From: Campylobacter massiliensis
Lineage (GTDB): Bacteria; Campylobacterota; Campylobacteria; Campylobacterales; Campylobacteraceae
Direction of reading: 5' to 3'
Assembly: GCF_014253065.1 (NCBI RefSeq)
Contig: NZ_JACLZK010000001.1
Span: forward strand, 248,001-312,000
Length of the DNA: 64,000 bases
Both the position numbers and the translations under genes were made by a program. Numbering within the stretch: position 1 is the stretch's first letter; the number at the start of each line of letters is the position of its first letter. Shown piece by piece: positions 44,076 to 54,247 of this stretch. Under the pieces are notes generated by a model, which saw nothing but the letters and a program-made list of their open reading frames with translations, did not search any database and was not told the DNA's origin.

Positions 44076-44630
44076 ATGATTTTAAATGCCCGAAAAGACG
44101 ACGCCGCGCGCTGCATAGAGCTGTTAAATTTAGCCATGGAGGACATCGCTTTTACGCTTAGCGGCGTGAGCGATCCCGTTAAGAGCGATGAAATTTTGCA
44201 TAAATTTTTTAGAAGCGAGATAAACCGCCTAAGCTATAACAACGTTTTCGTTTTCAAATTTGACGGCGAGATCGCGGGGGCGATTTGCGCTTACGACGGA
44301 GGCGAGATCGATGCGCTAGATGGGCCCATCAGGACGCATTTGCAAACGCTCGGTTTAAGCGAATTTCCGCAGACGGAGTGCTTTGCAGACGAGCTATATA
44401 TCGATAGCCTAGCCGTAGACGAGAGATTTCGCGGACGAGGTATTGCAAAAGAGCTGATCAAATTTATCTTTGCCCTCGCGCCAAAACGAAATATCAAAAA
44501 AGTAGCCCTCATCGTCGATGGAAAAAAGCCTAAAACTATGGCTTTTTACGAGCGTTTGGGCTTTGAGACCGACTGCGAAATGATCATAAATTCTCACAAA
44601 TACTACCATATGATAAAGGAGATAGAATGA
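44076..44630 (+). CDS. GNAT-family acetyltransferase
   Basis: A 184-residue N-acetyltransferase. The acetyl-CoA loop is RFRGRGIAKELIKF, following YIDSLAVDE, and the C-terminal strand-helix is KPKTMAFYERLGFE. The substrate is unknown. The preferred start is ATG 44076: the peptide MILNARKDDAARCIEL is a natural GNAT beginning, although the frame is open further upstream. It has no ribosome site and a -10 box directly before the start, consistent with a leaderless mRNA. It overlaps the copper chaperone gene by ATGA. Confidence 0.8.
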   Translation: MILNARKDDAARCIELLNLAMEDIAFTLSGVSDPVKSDEILHKFFRSEINRLSYNNVFVFKFDGEIAGAICAYDGGEIDALDGPIRTHLQTLGLSEFPQTECFADELYIDSLAVDERFRGRGIAKELIKFIFALAPKRNIKKVALIVDGKKPKTMAFYERLGFETDCEMIINSHKYYHMIKEIE

Positions 44631-44830
44631 CTAAATTTAAGGTTGCTAACATCCACTGCGAAAACTGCGCAAACACCATAAAAAACGCTCTTGGCGACGA
44701 ATACGGCGAGATAAAGGTCGATCTTGGCGTAGAACCTAGGGTCGTGAGCGTAAATTTAGACGGCAAGAACGAGGCGAAATTTAAAGAGGAGCTGGATGAT
44801 TTGGGCTTTAGCGTCATAGAGAAAATTTGA
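44627..44830 (+). CDS. copZ: copper chaperone, HMA domain
   Basis: A 67-residue protein with one heavy-metal-associated fold. Its metal motif is HCENCA (CxxC) in the first loop, shortened from the common GMTCxxC. It is expected to carry Cu(I) to the P-type ATPase encoded next. It overlaps the acetyltransferase by 4 nt and copA by 1 nt. Confidence 0.9.
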   Translation: MTKFKVANIHCENCANTIKNALGDEYGEIKVDLGVEPRVVSVNLDGKNEAKFKEELDDLGFSVIEKI

Positions 44831-46989
44831 TGCAAAATATCAAACTAAATATCGCGGGCATGACCTGCGTAAACTGCTCAAACGCCATCGAGCGCGTAAC
44901 TAAAAAGATCGCGGGCGTACTAGACGCGAAGGTCAGCTTCGCAAACGGTTCGGGTGAATTTATCATAGAAAACGCCGAAGTACAAGCCGCGATAGAGGAA
45001 AAAATAAAAAAACTAGGCTACGGCGTGGCAAAGGATTTGGTGGAATTTGAAGCCAAGCGCGAGAAGCATATCTTAGATTTACGCCGAAATTTCCTAGCCG
45101 CCGCAGCTTTTAGCGCGGTGATCATGGCGCTTGAGATGAGCGAGCAGCCAAGCGCGGCAAAATCGGCTATCATGCTGGCGCTTGCCTTTATCACGATAGC
45201 TACGTGCGGGCGGGACTTTTTCATCCATGCTTACGGCGCGCTGAAAAATAAAAATTTCGACATGAACGTACTCGTCGCGCTGGGCACTAGCACGGCGTTT
45301 GCCTATTCGCTGGGGGTTTTTATCGCGGGCGAGCGCCTACCCGAAAACATGCGCCACCTCTACGTTTCTGGCGCGGCTATGATAACGGCTTTCGTGCTGC
45401 TTGGTAAATTTTTAGAAGAGCGCTCAAAAGCTCGCGCAGGCGATTATATAAAATCGCTCATGGATATGTCGCCAAAGACCGCTCTCGTACTACAAAAAGA
45501 CGGTAGCGCGCTGGAAGTGGATGCAGTGAGCCTAAAAATAGGCGACATTGCGGTCGTAAAGAGCGGCTACGCTGTGCCTTGCGACGGAGTCGTGATAAAC
45601 GGCGGCGCAGAGATCGATACCTCGATGCTAACGGGCGAGAGCCTACCCGTCTATAAAAGGCAAGGCGACGAGGTCAATGCCGGGACCATAAATTTAAACG
45701 GCTACATCAACGTAAAGGTTACTAAGCCCGCTAATCAAACGCTTTTGTCGCAAATTTTAGAGCTTTTAAGCGACGCATCGAGCAAAAAGATGCCTATCAG
45801 CCGCTTTGCCGACCGCGTGGCAAATATCTTCGTGCCCAGCGTAATAGCTATCGCCGTCGTTACGTTTTGCGCGTGGTTTGCGATTACTGGAAATGCGCTA
45901 CAAGGCGTGCTAAGCGCGGTTTGCGTGCTCATTATCTCATGTCCTTGCGCGCTGGGGCTAGCTACCCCGATAGCTATCGTCTCCTCGCTATCTCTGGGCG
46001 CTAAAAACGGAATCCTAATCAAAAATCCCGAGGTCTTAGAGATTCTTGGCGGCGTGAAATACGCGGTATTTGACAAAACCGGAACGCTAACCAAGGGCGA
46101 AATTTCGGTAAATTTTACCGATATAAATGATGAAAATTTAGCCAAAATCGCCGCGCTAGAGGCTAAAAGCTCGCATCCGATATCGGCTGCGATCGTTAGA
46201 TACGCAAATGAGCTGGGGCTTAAAATTTTAGGCGACGAAAAGGGCTTTGAAAATATCGCCGGACGCGGCGTAAAGAGCGAGGATGATAGCGTAATAGCGG
46301 GCAACGAGGCCTTTTTAAGCGAGTTTGGCGTTGAGATAAGCGCGCAGGCTAAAGAGCAAATCGCCAAAGCGCAAAACGAAGGAAACGGCGTGGTGCTAGC
46401 GGCCGTGGATAAAATTTACGTTGGATTTATTGCGCTTAGCGACACGGTAAAAGAGGACGCCGCGCAGGCTATGCAAAGCCTAAAAGACATCGGTATAACG
46501 CCCGTGATGCTAACGGGAGATAATGCCTTCACCGCTAAAAACGTGGCTGGCAAGCTAGGCGTAGAAAAGGTCTTTGCCGGCATGTTGCCTAATGAAAAAT
46601 TTGAAACCATAAAACGTCTGCAAGAAGAGGGTGCGGTGCTATTTGTCGGCGACGGTATAAACGACGCCGCCTCGCTAAAGCAAGCAAATGTGGGCATCGC
46701 GATGAGTAGCGGTGCGGATATCGCAAAAGAAGCGGGCGACGTAGTGCTGGTAAGAAATGACCTAAAAAGCGCGGTCTCTACGATAAATTTGGCCAAAGAG
46801 ACGATGAAAACGATAAAGCAAAATTTGTTTTGGGCGTTTGTTTATAACGCCGTTTGTATACCGGTTGCGGCCGGGGTTTTGGCGCCTCTAGGCCTCATGC
46901 TAACGCCTGTTTACGGAGCTGCGGCGATGTGTTTTAGCTCGGTCACGGTCGTGTTAAATTCGATCAGATTACGATTTAAGCAAATCTAA
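44830..46989 (+). CDS. copA: copper-exporting P1B-type ATPase
   Basis: A 719-residue membrane pump. It has a single N-terminal HMA domain with Cys13 and Cys16 in GMTCVNC, eight predicted helices, the TGES actuator motif, the ion-channel CPC (Cys371-Pro-Cys373), the phosphorylated Asp415 in DKTGT, and the hinge GDGINDA. These define Cu(I) export. The ATG at 44830 overlaps the chaperone stop (TGATG); a TTG one codon earlier is less likely. Confidence 0.95.
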   Translation: MQNIKLNIAGMTCVNCSNAIERVTKKIAGVLDAKVSFANGSGEFIIENAEVQAAIEEKIKKLGYGVAKDLVEFEAKREKHILDLRRNFLAAAAFSAVIMALEMSEQPSAAKSAIMLALAFITIATCGRDFFIHAYGALKNKNFDMNVLVALGTSTAFAYSLGVFIAGERLPENMRHLYVSGAAMITAFVLLGKFLEERSKARAGDYIKSLMDMSPKTALVLQKDGSALEVDAVSLKIGDIAVVKSGYAVPCDGVVINGGAEIDTSMLTGESLPVYKRQGDEVNAGTINLNGYINVKVTKPANQTLLSQILELLSDASSKKMPISRFADRVANIFVPSVIAIAVVTFCAWFAITGNALQGVLSAVCVLIISCPCALGLATPIAIVSSLSLGAKNGILIKNPEVLEILGGVKYAVFDKTGTLTKGEISVNFTDINDENLAKIAALEAKSSHPISAAIVRYANELGLKILGDEKGFENIAGRGVKSEDDSVIAGNEAFLSEFGVEISAQAKEQIAKAQNEGNGVVLAAVDKIYVGFIALSDTVKEDAAQAMQSLKDIGITPVMLTGDNAFTAKNVAGKLGVEKVFAGMLPNEKFETIKRLQEEGAVLFVGDGINDAASLKQANVGIAMSSGADIAKEAGDVVLVRNDLKSAVSTINLAKETMKTIKQNLFWAFVYNAVCIPVAAGVLAPLGLMLTPVYGAAAMCFSSVTVVLNSIRLRFKQI

Positions 46990-47035
46990 AATTTAGCCTA
47001 AATTTTGTAAAATCCCGCAAAAAACACAAAGGAAA

Positions 47036-47596
47036 ATGATGAATTTAGGTAAATTTTACGCCGTGATCGCAAGGATATTTGCGTTAAATTTCGCTCTGCC
47101 GCCGAGCGCGAAGCTTTTTAGCGAGCTAAATAAAAATCCAAAATGGATAATAACAAACGATAGCGAAGCAAACGCCAAGGGGCGCGCGCTATACGAGGAG
47201 TCGATAAAAGGCGAGAGTATAGAAGAGATCGTAAAGGATTTCGCAAATTTGAAAAAATATTTTAACGCGGAGTTCTTTTTTGAAGGCGATAAGGCGCGCC
47301 TCGAGGGCTTTTATAAAAAGTGCAAATTTAGCCCAAATTTAAACGTCAGCGCGCTTGATAGCCTAACGAACGAACTTTCGTTTTTCTCCTCCGTCGTCGA
47401 GCTAAAACAAGACGAACAGACGAAGGAAATTTTGGGCGTTTTGCTAAGCTCCTATCTGCTACCGTATGCCAAAAAGCTGGCCCCCATCCTGCAAAACGAA
47501 GCGGGAAGCAAATTTTACCGCGCGATGGGCTATCTTTTTGAGGATTTTGCGAGCGGCATCGAAAATACGCTAAAAGTCAAAGTCGTACCTAGATGA
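47036..47596 (+). CDS. probable TorD/DmsD-type chaperone
   Basis: A 186-residue, all-helical soluble protein. The overall helix pattern and the C-terminal [17 protein letters not shown] resemble the TorD family that matures molybdoenzymes, but I cannot see a decisive motif. It lies between copA and lgt and overlaps lgt by ATGA. A start at 47036 or at the adjacent ATG at 47039 is equally possible after AAAGGAAA. It could assist NapA or a formate dehydrogenase. Confidence 0.5.
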   Translation: MMNLGKFYAVIARIFALNFALPPSAKLFSELNKNPKWIITNDSEANAKGRALYEESIKGESIEEIVKDFANLKKYFNAEFFFEGDKARLEGFYKKCKFSPNLNVSALDSLTNELSFFSSVVELKQDEQTKEILGVLLSSYLLPYAKKLAPILQNEAGSKFYRAMGYLFEDFASGIENTLKVKVVPR

Positions 47597-48408
47597 GTTG
47601 GTGGAACGACTTTTATATAAATTTCGACCCGGTCGCGTTTGAGCTGTTTGGCATCAAGGTGCACTGGTATGGGATAATGTACGTCCTGGCGCTACTAGTG
47701 GCACTCGGAGTGGCTAAATTTATCGTCAAGCGCGATAATATGCAAATTTCAAATTCGCTACTTGATAACTATTTCTTTTGGGTGGAAATCGGCGTGATAC
47801 TGGGCGCGAGACTGGGCTACATCGTCATTTACGATCCAAATACCGCTTATTATCTCACTCATCCTTGGCAGATTTTTAACCCCTTTCACAACGGCGAATT
47901 TGTCGGCATTCGCGGTATGAGCTATCACGGCGCGGTGGTCGGGTTTTTGATAGCGACGTGGGCTTTTTGCCGTAAATTTAAGCAAAATTTGTGGCAACTT
48001 TTGGATCTCGTTGCGCTTAGCATTCCGCTTGGATATTTTTTCGGTCGCATCGGTAATTTTTTAAATCAAGAGCTATTCGGTCGTATCACGGACGTCTCAT
48101 GGGCGATCAACGTCGCGGGACAGATGCGTCATCCATCGCAAATTTACGAAGCGGTTTTAGAAGGGCTTGCAGTTTTTGCTATCCTTTTTGTTTATAGAAA
48201 ATTTAAAAAATTTGACGGCGAACTTATCGCTCTTTATGCCATGCTTTATACCTTTGCCAGATTTGTCTGCGAGTTCTTTAGAGAGCCTGATTTCGGTATC
48301 GGCTTTGTATTTTTAAATTTATCTATGGGACAGATACTATCCTTTTTAATGTTTGCGTGCGGCATTTTCCTTTATCTTATCTTAAATAAAAAATATACAA
48401 AATTTTAA
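47593..48408 (+). CDS. lgt: prolipoprotein diacylglyceryl transferase
   Basis: A 271-residue inner-membrane enzyme with about seven helices that attaches diacylglycerol to the lipobox Cys of prolipoproteins. Signature elements are [10 protein letters not shown] with the essential His region, and the Lgt signature [14 protein letters not shown]. Candidate substrates in the window include the lipoproteins at 26496 and 56542. Confidence 0.95.
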   Translation: MSWWNDFYINFDPVAFELFGIKVHWYGIMYVLALLVALGVAKFIVKRDNMQISNSLLDNYFFWVEIGVILGARLGYIVIYDPNTAYYLTHPWQIFNPFHNGEFVGIRGMSYHGAVVGFLIATWAFCRKFKQNLWQLLDLVALSIPLGYFFGRIGNFLNQELFGRITDVSWAINVAGQMRHPSQIYEAVLEGLAVFAILFVYRKFKKFDGELIALYAMLYTFARFVCEFFREPDFGIGFVFLNLSMGQILSFLMFACGIFLYLILNKKYTKF

Positions 48409-48423
48409 AAGGTTTTTAAAGTA

Positions 48424-48463
48424 ATTTACGATACTATTACGCCGTTTTTATAGTGTCGTAATT
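48424..48463. promoter_or_regulatory. inverted repeat upstream of frd
   Basis: Arms ATTTACGATACTAT and ATAGTGTCGTAATT match at 12 of 14 positions plus one G-T pair, separated by 12 nt. It lies 16 nt after the lgt stop and 50 nt before the frdC start. It may be an lgt terminator or an operator. Confidence 0.5.
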
Positions 48464-48474
48464 TAATTTTCTTT

Positions 48475-48491
48475 TAAGTTATGATAACTTA
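48475..48491. promoter_or_regulatory. 17-nt palindrome in the frd promoter region
   Basis: TAAGTTATGATAACTTA is a perfect 8-1-8 palindrome, ending 22 nt before the frdC ATG. It contains TATGAT, a possible -10. This is the kind of site bound by dimeric regulators; no specific regulator is assigned. Confidence 0.55.
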
Positions 48492-48513
48492 TCTCAATTT
48501 TATAGGAGGGCTC

Positions 48514-49212
48514 ATGAGTGGGCTAATCGAGGGCTTCTTGGGTAGGCAAGCGGATACGAAAAAAAGTCGTACTCCTGCCGTTTGGGACAGATGGCAAAGT
48601 ATAACGGGACTGATTTTGGCCTGTTTTATTTTGTGTCACATGGTATTTACCTCTACCATTTTATTCGGCAAAGGCGCATTTAACGCCGTTGTAGGTTTTG
48701 CGGAGGCTAAATTTTTATTCGGCGAGGCTACGTGGTGGATCACTAACGTTATCGCTGCGGTAATATTTGTCATTTTTATTGCTCACGCATTTTTAGCGGT
48801 GAGAAAATTCCCTGCAAACTACAGACAATACATCATGTTTAGAGGCCACAAAGACCGTATGAAACACTTCGATACTACGCTTTGGTGGTTTCAGTTTTTA
48901 ACCGGTTTTGCTCTATTTTTCGCAGCCAGTGCGCACTTAGTCGATATAATCTTCGGCGGACACATCACTGCCGACAAATCAGCGGCTGCATTTCATCAAT
49001 TAGAAATTTTCTACTTCGCTTTACTTGTATTTATGGTCGTTCACGCCGGCGTGGGAATGTACCGCCTATACGTAAAATGGATAAGCATCGACGGAGTAAA
49101 CAAACAAGAGATGTTCGCAAAAAGAAATAAAGCCAAAACTGCTATATTTGCAGTCTTTGGAGTGCTCGCGGTCATCGCGCTGATCGCCGATTTCGTGTGG
49201 ATCAGTCTTTAG
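48514..49212 (+). CDS. frdC: fumarate reductase cytochrome b subunit
   Basis: A 232-residue di-heme membrane anchor of the epsilonproteobacterial fumarate reductase type (five helices). Conserved features are KKSRTPAVWDRWQSITG, the heme-ligand His in CHMVFTSTI, HAFLAVRKFPANYRQY and TTLWWFQFLTGFALFF. It takes electrons from menaquinol. The start is ATG 48514 behind GGAGGG; an upstream in-frame start at 48481 lies within the palindrome and lacks a ribosome site. Confidence 0.92.
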   Translation: MSGLIEGFLGRQADTKKSRTPAVWDRWQSITGLILACFILCHMVFTSTILFGKGAFNAVVGFAEAKFLFGEATWWITNVIAAVIFVIFIAHAFLAVRKFPANYRQYIMFRGHKDRMKHFDTTLWWFQFLTGFALFFAASAHLVDIIFGGHITADKSAAAFHQLEIFYFALLVFMVVHAGVGMYRLYVKWISIDGVNKQEMFAKRNKAKTAIFAVFGVLAVIALIADFVWISL

Positions 49213-49230
49213 GAAAAGGAGCTTTAAAAA

Positions 49231-51249
49231 ATGAACGTAAAATATTATGATGCATTAGTTATCGGAGGCGGTCTAGCGGGGCTTCGAGCTGCCGTTGCCG
49301 CTGGAGAAAAGGGGCTAAGTACGGTAGTTTTAAGCCTAATTCCGGTTAAGCGCTCGCACTCTGCGGCTGCGCAAGGTGGCATGCAAGCCTCTTTGGGAAA
49401 TTCAAAAATGAGCGAAGGCGACAACGAGGATGTGCACTTTGCCGACACGGTAAAAGGTAGCGACTGGGGCTGTGATCAGCAAGTTGCACGTATGTTTTGT
49501 CAAACTGCGCCTAAGGCGATCCGCGAGCTAGCTGCTTGGGGCGTGCCTTGGACTCGTATAACAAAAGGCGAGAGAAGCGCTATCATCAACGCTCAAAAAA
49601 CGACTATCGTAGAAAAAGAAGAGGTCCACGGACTCATCCACTCTCGCGACTTTGGCGGAACTAAAAAATGGAGAACATGCTTTACGGCGGACGCCACCGG
49701 TCACACTATGCTTTTTGCCGTAGCAAACGAAGCTCTAAAGCACAACGTCGAAATCCACGACAGAAAAGAAGCTATCGCGCTAATCCACGCAAACAACCGC
49801 TGTTACGGCGCGATCGTCCGCGATCTAGTTAACGGCGAGATCACGGCATACGTCGCAAAAGGTACTCTAATCGCTACGGGCGGCTACGGCAGGGTTTATA
49901 AACACACTACAAACGCCGTAGTTTGCGAAGGTATCGGCGCGGCTATCGCACTTGAGACCGGCGTAGCTCAGCTAGGAAATATGGAAGCGGTGCAGTTTCA
50001 CCCGACTCCGATCGTTCCAAGCGGTATCTTGCTAACAGAAGGTTGCCGCGGCGACGGCGGAATTTTACGCGACGTAGACGGATATCGCTTTATGCCCGAC
50101 TACGAGCCTGAGAAAAAAGAACTAGCTAGCCGCGACGTCGTAAGCCGCCGCATCATGGAGCATATCCGCGCAGGCAAGGGCGTACCTAGCCCATACGGAT
50201 ATCACGTTTGGCTAGATATCTCGATCCTAGGACGCGAGCATATCGAGAAAAACTTACGCGACGTTCAAGAAATTTGCGAAATCTTTAACGGCATCGATCC
50301 TGCCGACACCGAAGTATACACCGACGAGAACGGACGACAGCGCGGTAAAGGCTGGGCGCCGATCCTTCCTATGCAGCACTACTCTATGGGCGGCATAAAA
50401 ACCAAGCCTACAGGCGAGAGCCCGACGCTAGCGGGTCTATTTAGCGCCGGCGAGGCTGCTTGCTGGGATATGCACGGATTTAACCGTCTAGGCGGCAACT
50501 CTGTTTCGGAAACTGTCGTCGCGGGCATGATCGTGGGCGATTATTTTGCCGACTACTGCGGTAAGCACGAGATCGAGATAAACACTAACGACATCGAAAA
50601 ATTCGTTAAAAAAGAGGAAGACTATCTAAAGAGCCTTGTCGAAAAAGAGGGCAAATTTAACGTATTTGAGATCAAAAACAAGATGAAAGACATCATGTGG
50701 GAGCACGTGGCGATCTTTAGAACCGGCGAAGGTCTAGCCGTAGCGGTAAAAGAGCTTGAAGAGCTTTATAAACAATCTTTGGACGTCAAAGTAGCAAACA
50801 AGGCGCTTTTTGGCAACCCTGAGCTTGAGGAAGCCTACCGCGTACCAAAGATGCTAAAACTGGCCCTTTGTATCGCAAAAGGCGCGCTTGATCGCACCGA
50901 GAGCCGTGGAGCGCACTGCCGTGAGGACTATCCGAAACGCGACGACCTAAACTGGCTAAACAGAACTCTAACTAGCTGGAAAGAGGGCGATACGCTACCG
51001 ACTATCGTGTATGAGCCGCTTGATATTATGAAAATGGAAATTCCGCCGGCATTCCGCGGATACGGAGCCAAGGGCAACATCATCGAGCACCCCGACAGCG
51101 CCGTACGCCAAGCGCAGGTCGATGAGATCCGCGCCAAAATGGAAGCCGAAGGCAAAGGCAGATACGAGATCCAAGAAGCGCTAATGCACTATGATCTTCA
51201 GCCTAAATATAAAGCACCAAACGAAAGAGCAGGAATAGGATATGAGTAG
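49231..51249 (+). CDS. frdA: fumarate reductase flavoprotein subunit
   Basis: A 672-residue catalytic subunit with covalent FAD. It has the N-terminal [28 protein letters not shown] around the flavin His, the active-site segment [21 protein letters not shown], and HYSMGGIKT near the C-terminal half. It reduces fumarate to succinate at the cytoplasmic face. It is 18 nt after frdC and overlaps frdB by 8 nt. Confidence 0.97.
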   Translation: MNVKYYDALVIGGGLAGLRAAVAAGEKGLSTVVLSLIPVKRSHSAAAQGGMQASLGNSKMSEGDNEDVHFADTVKGSDWGCDQQVARMFCQTAPKAIRELAAWGVPWTRITKGERSAIINAQKTTIVEKEEVHGLIHSRDFGGTKKWRTCFTADATGHTMLFAVANEALKHNVEIHDRKEAIALIHANNRCYGAIVRDLVNGEITAYVAKGTLIATGGYGRVYKHTTNAVVCEGIGAAIALETGVAQLGNMEAVQFHPTPIVPSGILLTEGCRGDGGILRDVDGYRFMPDYEPEKKELASRDVVSRRIMEHIRAGKGVPSPYGYHVWLDISILGREHIEKNLRDVQEICEIFNGIDPADTEVYTDENGRQRGKGWAPILPMQHYSMGGIKTKPTGESPTLAGLFSAGEAACWDMHGFNRLGGNSVSETVVAGMIVGDYFADYCGKHEIEINTNDIEKFVKKEEDYLKSLVEKEGKFNVFEIKNKMKDIMWEHVAIFRTGEGLAVAVKELEELYKQSLDVKVANKALFGNPELEEAYRVPKMLKLALCIAKGALDRTESRGAHCREDYPKRDDLNWLNRTLTSWKEGDTLPTIVYEPLDIMKMEIPPAFRGYGAKGNIIEHPDSAVRQAQVDEIRAKMEAEGKGRYEIQEALMHYDLQPKYKAPNERAGIGYE

Positions 51250-51961
51250 AAAAATAACCATAAAAGCATTTAAATATAATCCGTTAAGCAAAATTTCAAA
51301 GCCGCATTTTGCGACCTACGAGCTAGAGGAAACCGACGGCATGACGCTTTTTATAGCGTTAAATCAAATTCGCGAGAAATTTGACCCGGATCTTAGCTTT
51401 GACTTCGTTTGCCGCGCCGGTATCTGCGGCAGCTGCGGTATGCTAGTTAACGGTACGCCAAAGCTTGCTTGCCGTACGCTAACCAAAGACTATCCAAACG
51501 GCGTGATCGAGCTTATGCCTCTGCCGGTATTTAAGCTACTAAAAGACCTAAGCGTAGACACGGGCAACTGGATGAATGCGATGAGTAAGCGCGTGGAGAG
51601 CTGGATACACACCGACCACGAGACCGATATCTCTAAGCTTGAGGAAAAAGTCGAGCCTGAAGTAGCGCAAGAGGTATTCGAGCTTGACCGCTGCATCGAG
51701 TGCGGTATCTGCGTAGCTGCGTGCGGTACGGCTATCATGAGGCCTGATTTTATCGGTGCGGTCGGACTTAACCGCGTAGCTAGATTTAAAATCGACGCGC
51801 TTGACAAGCGAACCGACGAGGACTTTTACGAGCTTATCGGCGATGATGACGGCGTGTTTGGCTGTATGACTTTGCTAGGCTGCGAGGATAACTGCCCTAA
51901 ACACCTCCCGCTACAAAGCAGGATCGCGTATATGCGCAGAAAGATGGCTGTAATAAAGTAG
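51242..51961 (+). CDS. frdB: fumarate reductase iron-sulfur subunit
   Basis: A 239-residue electron-transfer subunit. The [2Fe-2S] ligands are Cys57, Cys62, Cys65 and Cys77 in [11 protein letters not shown] and its surroundings; the [4Fe-4S] site is [11 protein letters not shown] and the [3Fe-4S] site [12 protein letters not shown]. It passes electrons from FrdC hemes to FrdA. Strong terminator immediately downstream. Confidence 0.97.
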   Translation: MSRKITIKAFKYNPLSKISKPHFATYELEETDGMTLFIALNQIREKFDPDLSFDFVCRAGICGSCGMLVNGTPKLACRTLTKDYPNGVIELMPLPVFKLLKDLSVDTGNWMNAMSKRVESWIHTDHETDISKLEEKVEPEVAQEVFELDRCIECGICVAACGTAIMRPDFIGAVGLNRVARFKIDALDKRTDEDFYELIGDDDGVFGCMTLLGCEDNCPKHLPLQSRIAYMRRKMAVIK

Positions 51962-51963
51962 CC

Positions 51964-51985
51964 AAGGGGTCGTGAGACCCCTTTT
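51964..51985 (+). terminator. terminator after frdB
   Basis: 8-bp perfect stem AAGGGGTC/GACCCCTT with loop GTGA followed by TT, 3 nt after the stop. Confidence 0.85.
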
Positions 51986-52340
51986 AAATTTAACTTCAAA
52001 TTTTGCTATACTTCTTCTCAAATTTATCTTTTTTAATTGGGTTAAATTTGTTCAAATTTAATAATGTTTGTAGTATTTAAGTTTTTCAAAATATGCAGAT
52101 ATATGAAAGGGTCAAATTTTGCCTAAATCTAAATTTGATTATGGCGTCTTTGATTTCTTGTTTAAATTTAAAGATGGGTTGCCTGCAGTAAATTTAGCAA
52201 TGGCATTGTTTTTATGTTATTTTGAACTAGTCATGCATGCTTAAGCACGCGTCAAATATTATAATAAAACAAGAGAGGGTTTAGGGCTCATATTTTTTGG
52301 GATATTGTGACAGTAATTGATGGTGCATAAAAATGTTAAA
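51986..52340. other. gene-poor spacer between frdB and tmRNA
   Basis: AT-rich DNA with no recognised gene. It includes a 41-codon frame at 52119-52244 (TTG start, AAAGGG upstream) that ends VNLAMALFLCYFELVMHA and could be a small membrane peptide or a gene remnant; support is weak. Confidence 0.4.
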
Positions 52341-52698
52341 TGGTGGAAGCGAGGGGGATCGAACCCCTGTCCAAAAACAAACCGATTACAGCCTCTACAC
52401 GCTTAGCAAAAGTGAAAATTTCATCTAAAATGGCTCACTTTCCAAAACCTTATTTTAGACTAAGACAAGATTTCGGCTAGCAGCTCGTCAGGCCGCCAAC
52501 CTACGCTAGCTGGGGTTACTCGCCGTTATCTTAGCTAGTATCGGACTAGGCGAGGCTCAACTGAACTTACGCAGCTTTAGCGTAAGCAGGAGCGTAGTTA
52601 ACGTTGTTTGCGTTTAAATTTATTTGAGCTTTTTACGCTTTGCTCAAAGCGACGTGCCACCGTGACCGCTCTGCTCCTGTCGAAGCCAAGTCGCTCCC
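52341..52698 (-). ncRNA. ssrA: tmRNA
   Basis: A 358-nt one-piece tmRNA. The 5' end GGGAGCG pairs with the 3' end CGCTTCC, followed by ACCA. The T-arm is GGGGTTCGATCCCC. The internal tag frame (52611-52567) encodes ANNVNYAPAYAKAA then TAA, close to the C. jejuni tag. It frees ribosomes stalled on broken mRNA and marks the product for proteolysis. Confidence 0.97.
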
Positions 52699-52764
52699 GT
52701 AAGAATAGGCTAAATTTAGCCTTGTTTTAAAGGTTGTGGATTATATTATTTTTTGTATTTTTTG

Positions 52765-53172
52765 TCAAACGTCTAGTTTTTGGGGGATTTTTACGATATT
52801 TGCATCTAAAACCCCGAAAAACTCCGCATCGGTTTCTATATCGTTTTTGTACTTTTCAAACTGATCACTCACCAAAAGTAACCAGTCTACAAAATCATCG
52901 TTTGCGGGTCCTTGTAGCTCTCTAGCCTCGCCGCAAATTTCCTCTGCCAATGTCGTTAGTTTAAATATCGGATTGAGCTTCATAAAGCTCGAGGCGGACT
53001 TGATGTTGTGAAAAATTCTAAAAAGCTCGTTAATGTTGGCGTTATATCTATCGTTTCTAGCTAGCCCGATGATGAGAGGTTCCATCAGGTCGCACATCAA
53101 GGAGTAATGCGACAAAAACTCCTCCACAATATCGTAAGAGTAGTCTATCTCGAGGCTTTTTAGTATTCCCAT
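52765..53172 (-). CDS. HPt domain phosphotransfer protein
   Basis: A 135-residue helical protein. The phospho-acceptor is His55 in FRIFHNIKSASSFMKL, the canonical HxxKSAS motif of histidine phosphotransfer domains. It is likely an intermediate in a phosphorelay, but no kinase or response regulator is adjacent (FlgS is 35 kb away). It is divergent from panB, with 85 nt between the starts. Confidence 0.85.
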   Translation of the reverse strand: MGILKSLEIDYSYDIVEEFLSHYSLMCDLMEPLIIGLARNDRYNANINELFRIFHNIKSASSFMKLNPIFKLTTLAEEICGEARELQGPANDDFVDWLLLVSDQFEKYKNDIETDAEFFGVLDANIVKIPQKLDV

Positions 53173-53257
53173 TTATTTTCCTTAAAATTATTGTGCTGAT
53201 TGTATCATTTTTTTGATAAAATTAAAAATAAAATACCGAATTTTAAGGAGGAAAATT

Positions 53258-54061
53258 ATGCCGAAAAATGACAAAAAAATTACAATTTATGATATAATTA
53301 ACAAAAAGACTGCCCAGCCTATCGTTATGATCACGGCTTACGACGCTCTTTTTGCGCGGCTTTTTGATGATTACGTCGACATTATCTTGGTAGGCGACAG
53401 TCTAAATATGAGCTTTAACGGCAAAAAAGATACGCTTAGCCTAAAAACGAACGACGCGCTCTATCACGTTAAGGCCGTTTTGCAGGGCGCAAAGCACGCT
53501 TTTGTTGTGGCGGATATGCCCTTTGGTAGCTATCAGGACGAAAAATCTGCGTTAAAAAACGCGACTAAATTTATCAAAGCAGGCGCAGACGCGGTCAAAT
53601 TTGAAGGCGGTCTAAAGGCCGCTCCTATCGTAAAAAGGCTAGCGGGCGAAGGCATAAACGTGATGGCCCACATCGGGCTCATGCCTCAGTTCGTGCGAAA
53701 CGAGGGCGGCTACAAGATAAAAGGGCGCAGCGAGACCGACGAAGCGCGCCTTATCGAAGAAGCGCAGGCTCTGGAGCAAGCAGGGGCATTCTCGGCTGTG
53801 CTAGAGGGTACGGTTAGCAGCGTCGCCGCAAAAATCGCAAAGAGCGTGCAAATGCCTATCATCGGTATCGGGGCGGGTGCCGACGTAGATGGACAGGTGC
53901 TTGTGTGGAGCGATATGCTCGGCTTTTTTGACGAGTTTAAGCCAAAATTCGTTAAACGATACCTTGACGGCGCAAATTTGGTGCGAACGGCGGTAGAAGC
54001 CTATGCTCGCGAAGTTAGAGAAAAGACCTTCCCCTGCGAGGAGTTCGAGTATAAAATTTAG
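53258..54061 (+). CDS. panB: 3-methyl-2-oxobutanoate hydroxymethyltransferase
   Basis: A 267-residue TIM-barrel enzyme of pantothenate synthesis, forming ketopantoate. Its motifs are MITAYDALFARLFDDYVDIILVGDSL, with the metal Asp, MAHIGLMPQ and GIGAGADVDGQVLV. The ATG at 53258 is behind AAGGAGG; a longer frame from 53213 has no such site. panC and panD are not adjacent in this window. Confidence 0.95.
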   Translation: MPKNDKKITIYDIINKKTAQPIVMITAYDALFARLFDDYVDIILVGDSLNMSFNGKKDTLSLKTNDALYHVKAVLQGAKHAFVVADMPFGSYQDEKSALKNATKFIKAGADAVKFEGGLKAAPIVKRLAGEGINVMAHIGLMPQFVRNEGGYKIKGRSETDEARLIEEAQALEQAGAFSAVLEGTVSSVAAKIAKSVQMPIIGIGAGADVDGQVLVWSDMLGFFDEFKPKFVKRYLDGANLVRTAVEAYAREVREKTFPCEEFEYKI

Positions 54062-54247
54062 CTTGTTTTAGCTAAATCTAGCCGGAGGGATAAATTTGGG
54101 CGCTTAGTAAGCGGGCGGTTTAGATTTTAAACCGACAAGTAAAATTCTGCTTAAATTTAAGGCCTAAATTTGCAATATCTTTTGTCAAATTTGGCGGACA
54201 AATTTAGCTATCAAAACAAGGCTAGACACAAAAACAAGGAGTAAGGT

